Assembly (NCBI RefSeq): GCF_026210795.1
Contig: NC_089456.1
Coordinates: forward strand, 1,490,501 to 1,554,500
DNA: 64,000 nucleotides
Direction: 5' to 3'
From: Rhizophagus irregularis
Lineage: Eukaryota; Glomeromycota; Glomeromycetes; Glomerales; Glomeraceae
Both the position numbers and the translations under genes were made by a program. The notes under the pieces were generated by a model that was given only the letters and a program-made list of their open reading frames with translations, was not told the origin of the DNA and did no database searches. Below, in pieces: positions 36,144 to 47,689 of the stretch. Numbering within the stretch: the first letter of the stretch is position 1; every line of letters begins with the position of its first letter.

Positions 36144-38511
36144 GTGATCTGTATATGGTGTCAACTATATATCAATTTTGGTGGCGCAGTATTTACGCCT
36201 ATCCTATTATTAATATATAGCCCATTGTTGATTTTCTTATCATTAAGGAATGTGGCACAGCTGGAAATTTTAACAAACGTTAATTGTTTTGAAACATTAC
36301 ATAATTTCCTAGCTAATATTGCTATCTCTATACAGCAAATTATTAATGAAAGTTTAAATCTTATCCCATCGGGCATCATTTGCCTTACTTCTTTCATTAT
36401 TAGACTATTTATGGTGACATTATTATTTCTATATAGTGCTTAGAATTTTTATTATTTAAACTAAATCATATCATTTATAATCATTAAAAATATTATCAAA
36501 ATTTTAATTATCAAAATAACAAACTAAAAAAAAATGATTACAAAAAATTGTCAAAGAAAAAGAAAAAATAGAAGTAACAAAGGATTAAAAGTCTCTTGTA
36601 ATTGCCTAAAATGCCAAAGGTTTCCTTTAGATGGATCTAGATGACACGTAAAATTTGGTTAGTATATTGATCATATCCCTTATATTCGGCTGTAATTTTT
36701 CTGGGATCATCTGTATTTATTTATCTTTTTTTTTAATTTTGATGAATGTTTTCTAATGTTCATTTATTTGTTTTTTTCTTTTTAGGCATTTTTTGAAGTA
36801 CCTTAACTATACTTTTTATTAGTATGCAAATATTCTGGTTTATTAGTATAAACAGACTTGAGGTTAGAGGTCATAAGCTATCCCACCAGCTGGCAAATTG
36901 TATGAAATTTCTTTAATTCTCAAAGAAAGCCTTGCTAAAGTCATCTTTAGTGTAGGTCTAGTAATACATTGCCTTAATTGAGCGTGGCTACGAAGTTTAT
37001 GATTCTTAAACTATATATATATATATTGATATAATATTTTAGCATATTTTTCTAATTTTTAAATTTGTGTATTTTTTACATATAGAATATGATATTCCAT
37101 TAATTAATTTTCACCATATAACAAAGATATTGCAAAAATACGCTAGTTGAGCAATTTATTGATGTGAGAGTGATATAGATTCAAAATTTCAAATGGTGAA
37201 AGTAATTAGTAATTGCATGAATTAAATAAATAGTACAAATTTCAAACAAATTTCAAAAATCCATATTAAAATAATTGTACAATTTCTATTTAGAATTTAA
37301 TAACTTTATAAAAAATCTACAATAATCACACATTTAAGTTTACGAAATAAAATTTAATTTAATATTAAATGTCAGAATATTAATAATGTTACGAAAAGCC
37401 TACAATAATCATATGATTAAATTTTATGAAAAAATGCGATTTTATTCAATTATACAAATACTAAACAAAAACTAGATAATTATTACAAAAATAAAACAAA
37501 AACTGCACGATTTTTATACAATGACTTTTTACTGGGAAGACTTCGAAATAGATTTTTACAGCGGATAGCAGCTCTCTGTATCAGGTACAGTGGTTTCGAA
37601 TTATACAATTGAACTGACCCTTCTCCTCCTCATAACAAAATCCCAGATCATCCGGGACATGGCTACTATTGTAAGTTTTAAATTTGCCCAAGTAACCAAA
37701 TAAGTTGACCAGGTTTAATATACCATAATACTGACTGTATGTAAATTGAAAATTGAACATTTTATCAAGAAAATGCAATTGGAAATTAATGGTTTAAATG
37801 GATGATCAATTTAATGATGATGTTGAAACCTAAATTTGACCATATCTTAATTCCTTTACTGTATTCAAAACTTCACGAGCAAGATTTTAGTTACTTTATT
37901 CTTTTAGATGATTTTCCAGCATTTTGGACACATGGAATATCACATAGTTTATTTTAGAAAGTACTAGTAGTTATATTAGATAGATTTGAGATTATTTTAT
38001 TTAATTTGTTTTTTTTATTACTGTCAAGTGATATCATGTTAAAAGCTTTTTAATTTAAAATACATATATTTTATTGTAATTAAAACCAAATTTAATAATT
38101 TAAAGTTTTAAACTATAATAGTAATTGTATAAAATACATATATTTAATATTTTAATATTTGGATAGGTATAGAAATAACAGGAATTATTTAAATTACAAA
38201 CTAAGAAATTGTAAAATATTTACTACTCTAGCCTTAGTGTTTAAATAATTCTAATAGGATAAAATAAAGAATAATTTTTGTTAAATGCATAATACATAAG
38301 TATCATTTATATAAAAAATTTTTAAAAATTTTAATTATTGGATAGGTGAAAATGAGATATCGGTCGAAGACTTACATCCCCATCCAAAAACTGAGTATAT
38401 TTCAGTCATTAGGAATACTATGGTAACCAATAGGAATTAATGCTACTAATATTAATCATAAACATATTGGTCACTAAAATCTCTCCTAATTGACTGAACA
38501 ATAACAAACAA
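36144..38511. other. Intergenic region, only doubtful short frames
   Basis: Plus (36,144-36,443, 99 codons) and minus (36,161-36,397) frames overlap; neither has a recognisable motif. Near 36,585-36,640 a plus-strand segment reads KVSCNCLKCQRFPLDGSR, a Cys-rich pattern reminiscent of zinc sites near transposase genes, but with a stop soon after. The rest is AT-rich and includes the 3' flank of kinase gene B. Confidence 0.4.
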
Positions 38512-41500
38512 TTAATCGGATTTGTCTGATTTAACATCTAAATTATTAAATAATTAATTAATTTTATGCAAAATAATTCGTAAATTACCTTTTTTATACG
38601 CAAATAAACTATTGATATCAATATTGTATATGTTACATACCCAATGAATTCATATCACTAACTATGCAATCCAAACATTCACTTTTTAGAATGTCATTTA
38701 ATTTTTCACTAGTAAAGTTAAGTAAGCGACTTGTATAACATGCTTGCGAATGAAATTTAGTAACAGGATTTTTATGCTCAATTGGTGCATTTATAAATTC
38801 CATGATTTGGCTTTTTAATTCTTCATCAATATCTTTAATTTCCGTTTGATCAGGAATAAAAATCCATTTTCTAAAAGTATTTAATACTTCCTCAGAGGAT
38901 GGTCGTTTTAATGGATCTTCATCCCAACACTTTTTCATCAAATCTACATAGCATTGTGGAGTATTTTCAGTAATTTCAGGTCGTTCACCTCTACAAATAC
39001 TTAAACTAAGTGGAAGATCATGTTCTCTATCATTAAATGGTGGAACTCCAGATGTAAATTCCCACATAATCATAGAAAAACTATATATATCACTAGCTAG
39101 AGTGTAAGGTTTGCCTCTTAAAACTTCAGGTGCCATAAATGGTATAACACCATAAATATCATCTTTTTTAAAAAATGATTTTACAGGTCTACATAATCCT
39201 AAGTCACTAATATAAACTTTATACTCGTTCGTATCCTTATGATTTAAAACATTACCATCATGAAGATCACAATGCATGAGATTTTGTTGATGTATATAAT
39301 TAAGCCCCAAAATAATTTTATATATTATACGTAATTTTTGTTTCCAATCATAATTAACTACTATCGTTAAATTTCCTCTTAAATTACCTTGATTTGCATA
39401 ATCCATTATTACCAAATAATCAGAAGTATCTGGATCTTTTGTGAATCCATATAATTTAATAAACTGATATGAACCTAAACTTTGATGATATTTCCACTAT
39501 AAGAAATAAAATTAGATATTAGCAAAAATAAATTATTATTTGAATTAAAAAAATAAATAATGTATTATTATATACTTCATTTAAAAAATCATTTGAATTT
39601 TCATTCATACTATTATTGAAGCTTTTAAGAACTACTACTTTATTCTCATCTTTCCAAATAGCTTTATATATAGTACCAAATCCCCCTTTATCAAGATATT
39701 CAACATTATTAAATTTATTATAAGGAACCCATTTTAATTCTTTCTCAGAAATAAACTCATTCAAATTTATATTTTCACTTTCTCCAAATCTATAAATTTT
39801 AATATAAATTAATATAATTTTGTAATTATTTAAATTATAGTTTAAAAATAAAATGTCAATACTTACTCTAAAATTTAAATAGAAATTTAATAAAATATAA
39901 ACTTTAGTTTTTCCATAAATATATATAAAATAAATTAATAATAAATTATTACTTACCAACTAACAAATATTTTTTTATATAGAGAATTTAATAAATTAAA
40001 TTTAATTTATAAAAAATATCAAATAAATATATAAGAATAGAAATAAATATAACTTACATGCTATATTATCAAATAAAGAATTCAATTAGTTTAAATTATA
40101 TATAAATATTATACAAATATGTAATAATAAATAAAATTAAATAAATAACTTACATGCTATTATTAAATAATTTTCAAATAAAGAATTTAATTAGTTTAAA
40201 TTATACACAAATATTTTATAAATATGTACTAATAATGAATAACTTGCAAACTATATTTTTAAATAATTTTCAAATAAAGAATTTAATTAGTTTAAATTAT
40301 ATGTAAATATTATACAAATATGTAATAATGAATAGAATTAAATAAATAACTTGCCATCTATATTATTAAATAATTTTCAAATAAAGAATTTAATTAGTTT
40401 AAATTATACGTAAATATTTTATGAATATGTACTAATAATGAATAGAATTAAATTACTTACGAACTATATTATTCAATAATTTTCAAATAAAGAATTTAAT
40501 TAGTTTAAATTATACGTAAATATTATATAAATATGCAATAATAAATAGAATTAAATAAATTACTTACCGTCTATATTATTAAATAATTTTCAAATAAAGA
40601 ATTTAATTAGTTCAAATTATATGTAAATATTATACAATTATGTAATAATATAATAACTTACCCTCTATATTATTAAATAATTTTCAAATAAAGAATTAAA
40701 TTAGTTTAAATTATACGTAAATATTATATAAATATAATGTAATAATGAATAGAATTAAATAACTTACCAACTATATTATTAAATAATTTTCAAATGAAGA
40801 ATTTAATTAGTTTAAATTATACGTAAATATTATATAATTATGTAATAATAATAGAATTATATAAATAACTTACTTGCTATTATTAAATAATTTTCAAATA
40901 AAAAATTTAATTGGTTTAAATTATATGTAAATATTATATAAATATAATGTAATAATGAATAGAATTAAATAACTTACCAACTATATTATTAAATAATTTT
41001 CAAATGAAGAATTTAATTAGTTTAAATTATACGTAAATATTAAATAATTATGCAATAATGAATAGAATTAAATAAATAACTTGCCATCTATATTATTAAA
41101 TAATTTTCAAATAAAGAATTTAATTAATTTAAATTATACGTAAATATTATATAAATATGCAATAATGAATAGAATTAAATAAATAACTTGCCATCTATAT
41201 TATTAAATAATTTTCAAATGAAGAATTTAATTAGTTTAAATTATACGTAAATATTATATAATTATGCAATAATGAATAGAATTAAATAAATAACTTGCCA
41301 TCTATATTATTAAATAATTTTCGAATAAAGAATTTAATTAGTTTAAATTATACGTAAATATTATATAAATATGCAATAATGAATAGAATTAAATAAATAA
41401 CTTGCCATCTATATTATTAAATAATTTTCAAATGAAGAATTTAATTAGTTTAAATTATACGTAAATATTATATAATTATGCAATAATGAATAGAATTAAA

Positions 41501-44369
41501 TAAATAACTTGCCATCTATATTATTAAATAATTTTCAAATAAGAATTTAATTAGTTTAAATTATACGTAAATATTATATAAATATGCAATAATGAATAGA
41601 ATTAAATAAATAACTTGCCATCTATATTATTAAATAATTTTCAAATAAAGAATTTAATTAGTTCAAATTATATGTAAATATTATACAATTATGTAATAAT
41701 ATAATAACTTACCCTCTATATTATTAAATAATTTTCAAATAAAGAATTAAATTAGTTTAAATTATACGTAAATCTATATATTAAAAAACACTGCAATCAC
41801 GTGGGCGTTATGTTTAGATTAACCATATACTAAATAAGTCATTTGAATTGTGTAACCCTACTCCTATTCGTCGCCAATGTTACACAAGACCAAAAAGGAA
41901 ATTTTATTTATGGCGAAAAACTGAAATTTTGGGTTACATAGGATTCCATAAAAGGAAATTGTCGGTTACGCAAATTTCCAAAAAAGGATATTTTGTTTTC
42001 TGTTACTTTTCAGAGAAATTAAAAAAATTGTGTTGCTCAAATTTCCAAAAAAGGAAATTCTTTGCAGATCTTTTAATTCTGGCCGGAATTACATATTAAC
42101 TGTTGTCGTAGACAACAGGTGAACACTAGTATTATATAAATATAATGTAATAATGAATAGAATTAAATAACTTACCAACTATATTATTAAATAATTTTCA
42201 AATAAGAATTTAATTAGTTTAAATTATATGTAAATATTATACAAATATGTAATAATGAATAGAATTAAATAAATACTAACTTACATGCTATTATTAAATA
42301 ATTTTCAAATAAGAATTTAATTAGTTTAAATTATACGTAAATATTTTATAAATATGTACTAATAATGAATAACTTACAAACTATATTATTAAATAATTTT
42401 CAAATAAGAATTTAATTAGTTTAAATTATATGTAAATATTATACAAATATGTAATAATGAATAGAATTAAATAAATACTAACTTACATGCTATTATTAAA
42501 TAATTTTCAAATAAGAATTTAATTAGTTTAAATTATACGTAAATATTTTATAAATATGTACTAATAATGAATAACTTACAAACTATATTATTAAATAATT
42601 TTCAAATAAAGAATTAAATTAGTTTAAATTTAAATTATACGTAAATATTATATAAATATAATGTAATAATGAATAGAATTAAATAACTTACCAACTATAT
42701 TATTAAATAATTTTCAAATGAAGAATTTAATTAGTTTAAATTATACGTAAATATTATATAATTATGCAATAATGAATAGAATTAAATAAATAACTTGCCA
42801 TCTATATTATTAAATAATTTTCAAATAAATAAGAATTTAATTAGTTTAAATTATACGTAAATATTATACAAATATGTAATAATGAATAGAATTAAATAAA
42901 TAACTTACATGCTATTATTAAATAATTTTCAAATAAGAATTTAATTAGTTTAAATTATACGTAAATATTATATAAATGTGTAATAATGAATAAAATTAAA
43001 TAAATAACTTACGTGCTATATATTATTAAATAATTTTCAAAAAAGAATTTAATTAGTTTAAATTATACGTAAATTTTATATAAATATGTAATAATAGAAT
43101 TGAATAAATAACTTACTAACTATATTATTAAATAATTTTCAAATAAAGAATTCAATTAGTTTAAATTATATGTAAATATTATACAAATATGTAATAATAA
43201 ATAAAATTAAATAAATAACTTACATGCTATTATTAAATAATTTTCAAATAAAGAATTTAATTAGTTTAAATTATACACAAATATTTTATAAATATGTACT
43301 AATAATAAATAACTTACAAACTATATTTTTAAATAATTTTCAAATAAAGAATTTAATTAGTTTAAATTAGTATATGTAAATATTATACAAATATGTAATA
43401 ATGAATAGAATTAAATAAATAACTTACATGCTATTATTAAATAATTTTCAAATAAGAATTTAATTAGTTTAAATTATACGTAAATATTATATAAATGTGT
43501 AATAATGAATAGAATTAAATAAATAACTTACGTTCTATATATTATTAAATAATTTTCAAAAAAGAATTTAATTAGTTTAAATTATACGTAAATTTTATAT
43601 AAATATGTAATAATAGAATTGAATAAATAACTTACTAACTATATTATTAAATAATTTTCAAATAAAGAATTTAATTAGTTTAAATTATACATAAATATTA
43701 TATAAATATGCAATAATGAATAGAATTAAATAAATAACTTACTCCCTATATTATTAAATAATTTTCAAATAAAGAATTTAATTAGTTTAAATTATACGTA
43801 AATATTATATAAATATGCAATAATGAATAGAATTAAATAAATAACTTACTAACTATATTATTAAATAATTTCAAATAAAGAATTTAATTAGTTTAAATTA
43901 TACATAAATATTATATAATTATGTAATAATAATAGAATTATATAAATAACTTACTAACTATATTATTAAATAATTTTTAAATGAAGAATTTTATTAGTTT
44001 TAAATTATATAAACGACAGAAATATAGATATAGATAATAATATAACTTACACCCTGTAGTATTATTAATTATTAATTAATTAAATGTAAATAGTATCACT
44101 ATAAATGTACATACTGTAATTAAATATAAATTAAATATATCACTTACATTCTAAATCATTTGAATAAAGAATATAATTAGTTTTAATTATATGTAAATAT
44201 TTACTAATAAGCATAATTATATTAACCTTCAAATTTCTTGACTTCAAATTCTTCAGTGCTACTAGAAACTAGTATATTATATTGCAAATTTGTTTTAAAA
44301 ATTTTAGATTAATTTGTATCAAATATTCATGCTACTATGCTTTGTACCTTTATCATTACTTTGAGCCAT
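38512..44369 (-). CDS. Protein kinase interrupted by a 39-micro-exon array (kinase gene B)
   Basis: Conventional exons: 44348-44369 (MAQSNDK), 44227-44268 (SSSTEEFEVKKFE), 39576-39789, 38641-39496, 38512-38537. Between the second and third lie 38 three-nucleotide exons and one single-nucleotide exon (39,867), each flanked by AG and by GTAAGT or GCAAGT. The assembled frame is 1,275 nt (424 residues) without a stop. The micro-exon-encoded stretch would be 38 residues with aromatic/Ser content first, then six Asp, then V/E/S-rich. The kinase domain follows: glycine loop DKGGFGTIY, lysine in VVVLKSF, catalytic loop HCDLHDGN with Asp present, DLG, and APE in PFMAPEV; it looks active. The last intron (GTATGT…TTTAG) yields the tail DVKSDKSD. 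Kinase exons are secure. The micro-exon splicing is inferred from sequence signals and frame closure only. Confidence 0.75.
39867..44160 (-). repeat. Tandem intron/micro-exon array, ~107-bp unit
   Basis: Thirty-nine units. On the minus strand each has donor GTAAGT (or GCAAGT in nine), a middle AAACTAATTAAATTC with a branch-like CTAAT, and acceptor TTTAATAATATAG (or AATAATAG). Three variable nucleotides then precede the next donor. Low coordinates of the triplets: 44158, 44051, 43955, 43850, 43743, 43636, 43532, 43428, 43318, 43224, 43117, 43013, 42909, 42799, 42692, 42580, 42487, 42378, 42285, 42176, 41713, 41619, 41513, 41406, 41299, 41192, 41085, 40978, 40874, 40768, 40662, 40568, 40461, 40355, 40248, 40154, 40058, 39957. 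The last unit has only one nucleotide (39867). Spacing is 90-112 bp except where a Helitron-like insert adds 357 bp. Fourteen different triplets occur (ATG 8, CAT 7, TTG 5, TTT 4, TTA 4, AGG 2, eight singletons). Confidence 0.9.
41773..42129 (+). mobile_element. Non-autonomous Helitron-like element
   Basis: The 357-bp insert interrupts one array unit: array text …GTAAA | TATTATA… is split exactly between A and T. The insert begins TCTATATATTAAAAAACACT and ends …GTGAACACTAG. Seven nucleotides before the terminal CTAG is a hairpin with an 8-bp stem (CTGTTGTC-GTA-GACAACAG, 42,100-42,118). A 5' TC, 3' CTAG, a subterminal hairpin and A/T target insertion without duplication are the defining Helitron end features. 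The interior has no helicase; it holds a palindromic AATTCTGGCCGGAATT at 42,075. A weak 83-codon frame (41,848-42,099) is not recognisable. Confidence 0.85.
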
Positions 44370-45212
44370 TACTAGAAAATACCCCCTAAAAAGAAAATGT
44401 TAGTTAGCTGTTAATGTGGTGTGCTGTACATATGGTCCGATTTTTGAAAGGCTAATCAACATCATGATCTACAAATTGATCACCTGATACTCCAATTCAC
44501 CTGATTTAATGATCTGCACAACTATTCGGACGCTAAATTTATAACATTGTAACACTATTTTAAAATACTAAATTTTTATACATTGAATTTAAATATAATA
44601 CTGCGTCCTATAATTAATAAATTTACTAGGTATATTACGGCATTACAACGTCTACAATCGTCTACTGTATATTGTTTATATAATAAAAAAATTACTTGTT
44701 TTTCATTTTTAATAGATTTTGTTTGAAAAAATCAAAGTGTATTCATTTTTTAATGAAAAATTTGATTTTAATAAAAAAATAATTTTTTTTTCATTTTTAA
44801 TAAAAAAAATGACTTTTTTCATTTTTTCGTTTTTAATAAAAATGACTTTTTTGCATTTTTTAATAAAAAAAGTGACCTTTTCTTCAATTTTAATAAAAAA
44901 AAAAGATGACTTTTTTTTTCATTTTTAATAAAAATGACTTTTTTTATTAGTTAAATCGATTAGGTCAATGCGTGGTGACTGCTCATTTGGATTAGGATTT
45001 TGCTTTGGATTATTTGGGTCATTTGCGCCAACACCAGATACGATTTTTATTACATATTTTAAAAGTATAACAATTTATGCAGGGCATATATGCATGTATG
45101 GAGCCAGCAAATTTTCTAGGGAATAATCTGTACGTACTGGTATCAATTTGACCAAATGTACTATACTGATTTTCAAATTCGTATCCATACTGAATATTTC
45201 CTTACTACCTTC
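44370..45212. other. 5' flank of kinase gene B and T/A-rich short repeats
   Basis: Presumed promoter region of the minus-strand kinase. From about 44,700 to 44,945 short ~33-bp units of the form TTTTTAATAAAAAAATGACT repeat imperfectly; they resemble the stem half of the 25-29 kb satellite. A 69-codon Phe/Lys-rich frame there is a by-product. Confidence 0.5.
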
Positions 45213-45362
45213 TTTACAGAAACTTCAAGATCGTAGCGATGGCTTAATGCGCAGTAACTGCATATATGTAATTTCATTACGATTACATAATGTGGTCACT
45301 ATGTATTTATAACGCAGTTACTGCGCATTAAGCCATTGCTATGATCTTGAAGTTTCTGTAAA
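45213..45362. mobile_element. MITE/foldback with ~49-bp inverted ends
   Basis: The left arm TTTACAGAAACTTCAAGATC, then GTAGCGATGGCTTAATGCGC and AGTAACTGC, is mirrored by the right arm with only a few mismatches, around a ~50-bp loop. There is no coding capacity. Very well preserved arms suggest a recent foldback element. Confidence 0.75.
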
Positions 45363-46516
45363 GTTGATCTGTTATCCCCATCTTCATCACTCCTCTTTTA
45401 TTTTCTTTTAATTTTATAAAAACAACTGAAACATCATCTATCCCATTTATCCTATGTATTATCTCATTTATCTATTTTATTTTCAGTATTATTTCAATTT
45501 TTATGTACTATTTAAAATAATAAATTTAATGGGTAGAATAGTAGGCATTTACTACTATGTTTAATGAATGAAACAATTTTTAAATGATTTGCAATAATAG
45601 TAAATGAATATATGAAATAACTGATACTAATATTGAAGTAAGTAACCATAAATATAAATATTAAATTGAGATATAATTATTGATTTTTATTGATTTTTTT
45701 TTTAAAAAAAAAAATAGTAACGCGCTTTATTAATTATGTGCGATCAAAACAGATCTAGTATAACTTACAAAAGCACTTAGAGCAAAAAAGGAAAAATCCT
45801 TTTAAACCCTATAACTAAGTATATCGTACATGGTTTTAAATTTAAAATCTAACTAAAAAAAATTGTGTTTGATTAAAAATTAAAAATATTGTTTAAACTA
45901 CGCTACTACTAAATAATTTTACGATGTTTTTTGATTTTTGATATTTTATGTGTTTTGAGGCTTTACTATTTTCTAAATCGTTCTACACTAATTATGAAGA
46001 AAAGAAAAATAAAAACCTAGATATTATATATAAAAGCGTTCGAAATAAAGCTCTAAATTTTGTCTCGAAAAAGATTTCTAAAAAAAAACTACACTTTTCA
46101 TCGCGGAAAATATCGTAGGTAGTCTTACAAACTCTCCGTTGTTTCAAATGCCTCAACCCTTTCTCCCTGCTTTGGCACTATACGCTTTTTGTTTTTATTG
46201 AATTTTTATTGATTTTCATCATAAATTTTAATGGTGATAAAATCGCTCATAGGTGAGTTTTAATTCCCGGACTCGGCAGGTCATAACATTATGTAACAAA
46301 TCTATGTTATCACAAGAAAATTTATAATGTGTGTCAAGCCTCATTGTGGTACAGCAAAGAACACGAGATAATTTTCTTAGAAAGTAGACGCCAAAAAATG
46401 TTTGAGATACCATTTTTGACTTGTTTGGATAAGTAAAATCGAAATTTATAATCAAAGTAAAAGAATCCCATTTATTTTTCATGCTTTGTATAATAGTATG
46501 GTGACGGCAAGCGCTG
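45363..46516. other. Intergenic DNA without recognisable gene
   Basis: AT-rich at first, then less so from about 45,720. The minus frame at 46,228-46,548 (106 codons) is mixed in composition but overlaps the edge of the next mobile element and shows no motif. I see no supported gene. Confidence 0.45.
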
Positions 46517-46776
46517 GAGGGTGTCCGGGATGTTCCCGATTTTATCACGATTTTGACTAATTTTTTTGCGATTTTGGAGTGGTCGCAATTTTTGATAAAA
46601 TTTCACGATTTTCACAATATTTAAATTTGCTGGATAACCATGTGATTATGATTTTGCTGAAATTGGTCAAAATAATTCTGGCTAAAATCATGGTGCCTTA
46701 TTAGGTCGAAATTACAGCCAATCGCGAATTTGTGAAAAATCACATGTGGTTTTTACGACCCCAACAGGACCCAGAA

Positions 46777-46929
46777 ATATATATAAAAGGGTCAGGTTTG
46801 AGTTTGCGTATTTTGAACTAAAAAAATCATGAAATCTTTCCTTTTTTAGAAAATTTTTGATTCCGGCCCTGAAAAAATGCGTACAGCTCATAGTAAAAAA
46901 TTTTTTTATCACCTGACCCCTATATATAT
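46777..46929. mobile_element. Nested inverted-repeat unit (GGGTCAGGT ends)
   Basis: The left end ATATATATAAAAGGGTCAGG and right end ACCTGACCCCTATATATAT are inverse copies. The interior, including CTTTCCTTTTTTAG and ATTCCGGCCCTGAAAAA, is shared with 19,490-19,680, so this is a dispersed family. It lies inside the larger element at 46,517-47,151. Confidence 0.55.
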
Positions 46930-47125
46930 CCCCAACGGCACCCAGAAAATTCTTCGAACTCGGCCGGAGTTATGCACTGACACGTGACCAAGAATTTAGG
47001 ATGTGATGAATAAAACGTGACAAATAGAATTTCATTTACTTGAAAAATCTAAGTCCCTCGGAGTGACGATGTGATAAATAAAAACAGATCACGTGATCGA
47101 AGAATTTTTCTGGGTGCTGTTGGGT
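46930..47125. mobile_element. Nested MITE with ~27-bp inverted ends
   Basis: The left end CCCAACGGCACCCAGAAAAT plus TCTTCGA is mirrored by the right end (TCGAAGAATTTTTCTGGGTG, CTGTTGGG) with one substitution and one extra base. A further partial copy of the same terminus (CCCCAACAGGACCCAGAAAT) sits at 46,759-46,778 on the other side of the neighbouring unit. Non-coding interior of about 140 bp. Confidence 0.65.
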
Positions 47126-47151
47126 TATATCGACCATCCTGGAACACCCTA

Positions 47152-47689
47152 CAGCGCTGGGTGTACCATCAACTAATTAAACCAAAACCTTGTGCAAAGT
47201 ACCACATTTTTGAAATGATTTAATTTATGCCGGTTATGAATTAAATCCGGGTATTTTAGATTAATTTACAAAATTACATACAAATTTTCTCAGAAAATAA
47301 TTTATCCGCGCACGCCTTAAGATAGAAGCCATTAGAATTTCCGAAAACTTAAAATTCGATAAATCATGCGTTATTAGCCTTTGTGTAAAATACTTAAAGA
47401 TTAAATAAATACACAAACAACATGACACCTCACTTTTTTGAAATTGCTAAAGAAAAAAAATTCTTTTTTTCTTATTGAGAAGTATCTAATAAAAGCTAAA
47501 AAAGCTTGAATCGTTTATTATTATTTTTTTTTTGAAAAGGAAGGTGTCATATGAAAAAGACAATTATTTGAAGCGTTCTTACAGAATTTGGGATTCTGAT
47601 AGATATTCTCTAATTAATTCTTTATTTCCGAACGATTTCAACTGCGTTGTAGAGATTAGATGATCTAGCTTATGCAATTTATTTTAATG
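47152..47689. other. Intergenic DNA without recognisable gene
   Basis: No frame, repeat or splice-consistent exon was found here. It lies between the nested element and the start of the segmental duplication. Confidence 0.45.

Larger units (their letters stand above)
46517..47151. mobile_element. hAT-like element with nested insertions
   Basis: Outer ends GAGGGTGTCCGGGATG and the inverse of the right end (TAGGGTGTTCCAGGATGGTC) are similar. They are flanked by AAGCGCTG (46,509-46,516) and CAGCGCTG (47,152-47,159), an 8-bp target duplication with one mismatch. Inside are further inverted-repeat units, described separately. No transposase frame is visible. The hAT assignment rests on the end motif and 8-bp duplication. 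Confidence 0.6.

Noticed and set aside
36144-36443. 99-codon hydrophobic plus-strand frame
   Set aside because: Overlaps an open minus-strand frame, has no recognisable motif and no splice-supported extension.
41848-42099. 83-codon plus-strand frame
   Set aside because: Lies wholly inside the small Helitron-like element and has no similarity I recognise.
39867-44160. CRISPR-like array (regular repeats with short variable parts)
   Set aside because: The variable part is only three bases, the repeats contain full intron signals, the host gene is eukaryotic, and there are no cas-like genes.
39790-44226. One ordinary ~4.4-kb intron containing a neutral satellite
   Set aside because: Direct joining of the flanking exons shifts the frame and reaches a stop after seven codons, and splice signals are conserved in every unit. 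It remains the main alternative until cDNA is examined.
46228-46548. 106-codon minus-strand frame
   Set aside because: Starts inside the terminal repeat of the hAT-like element and shows no motif; likely chance.
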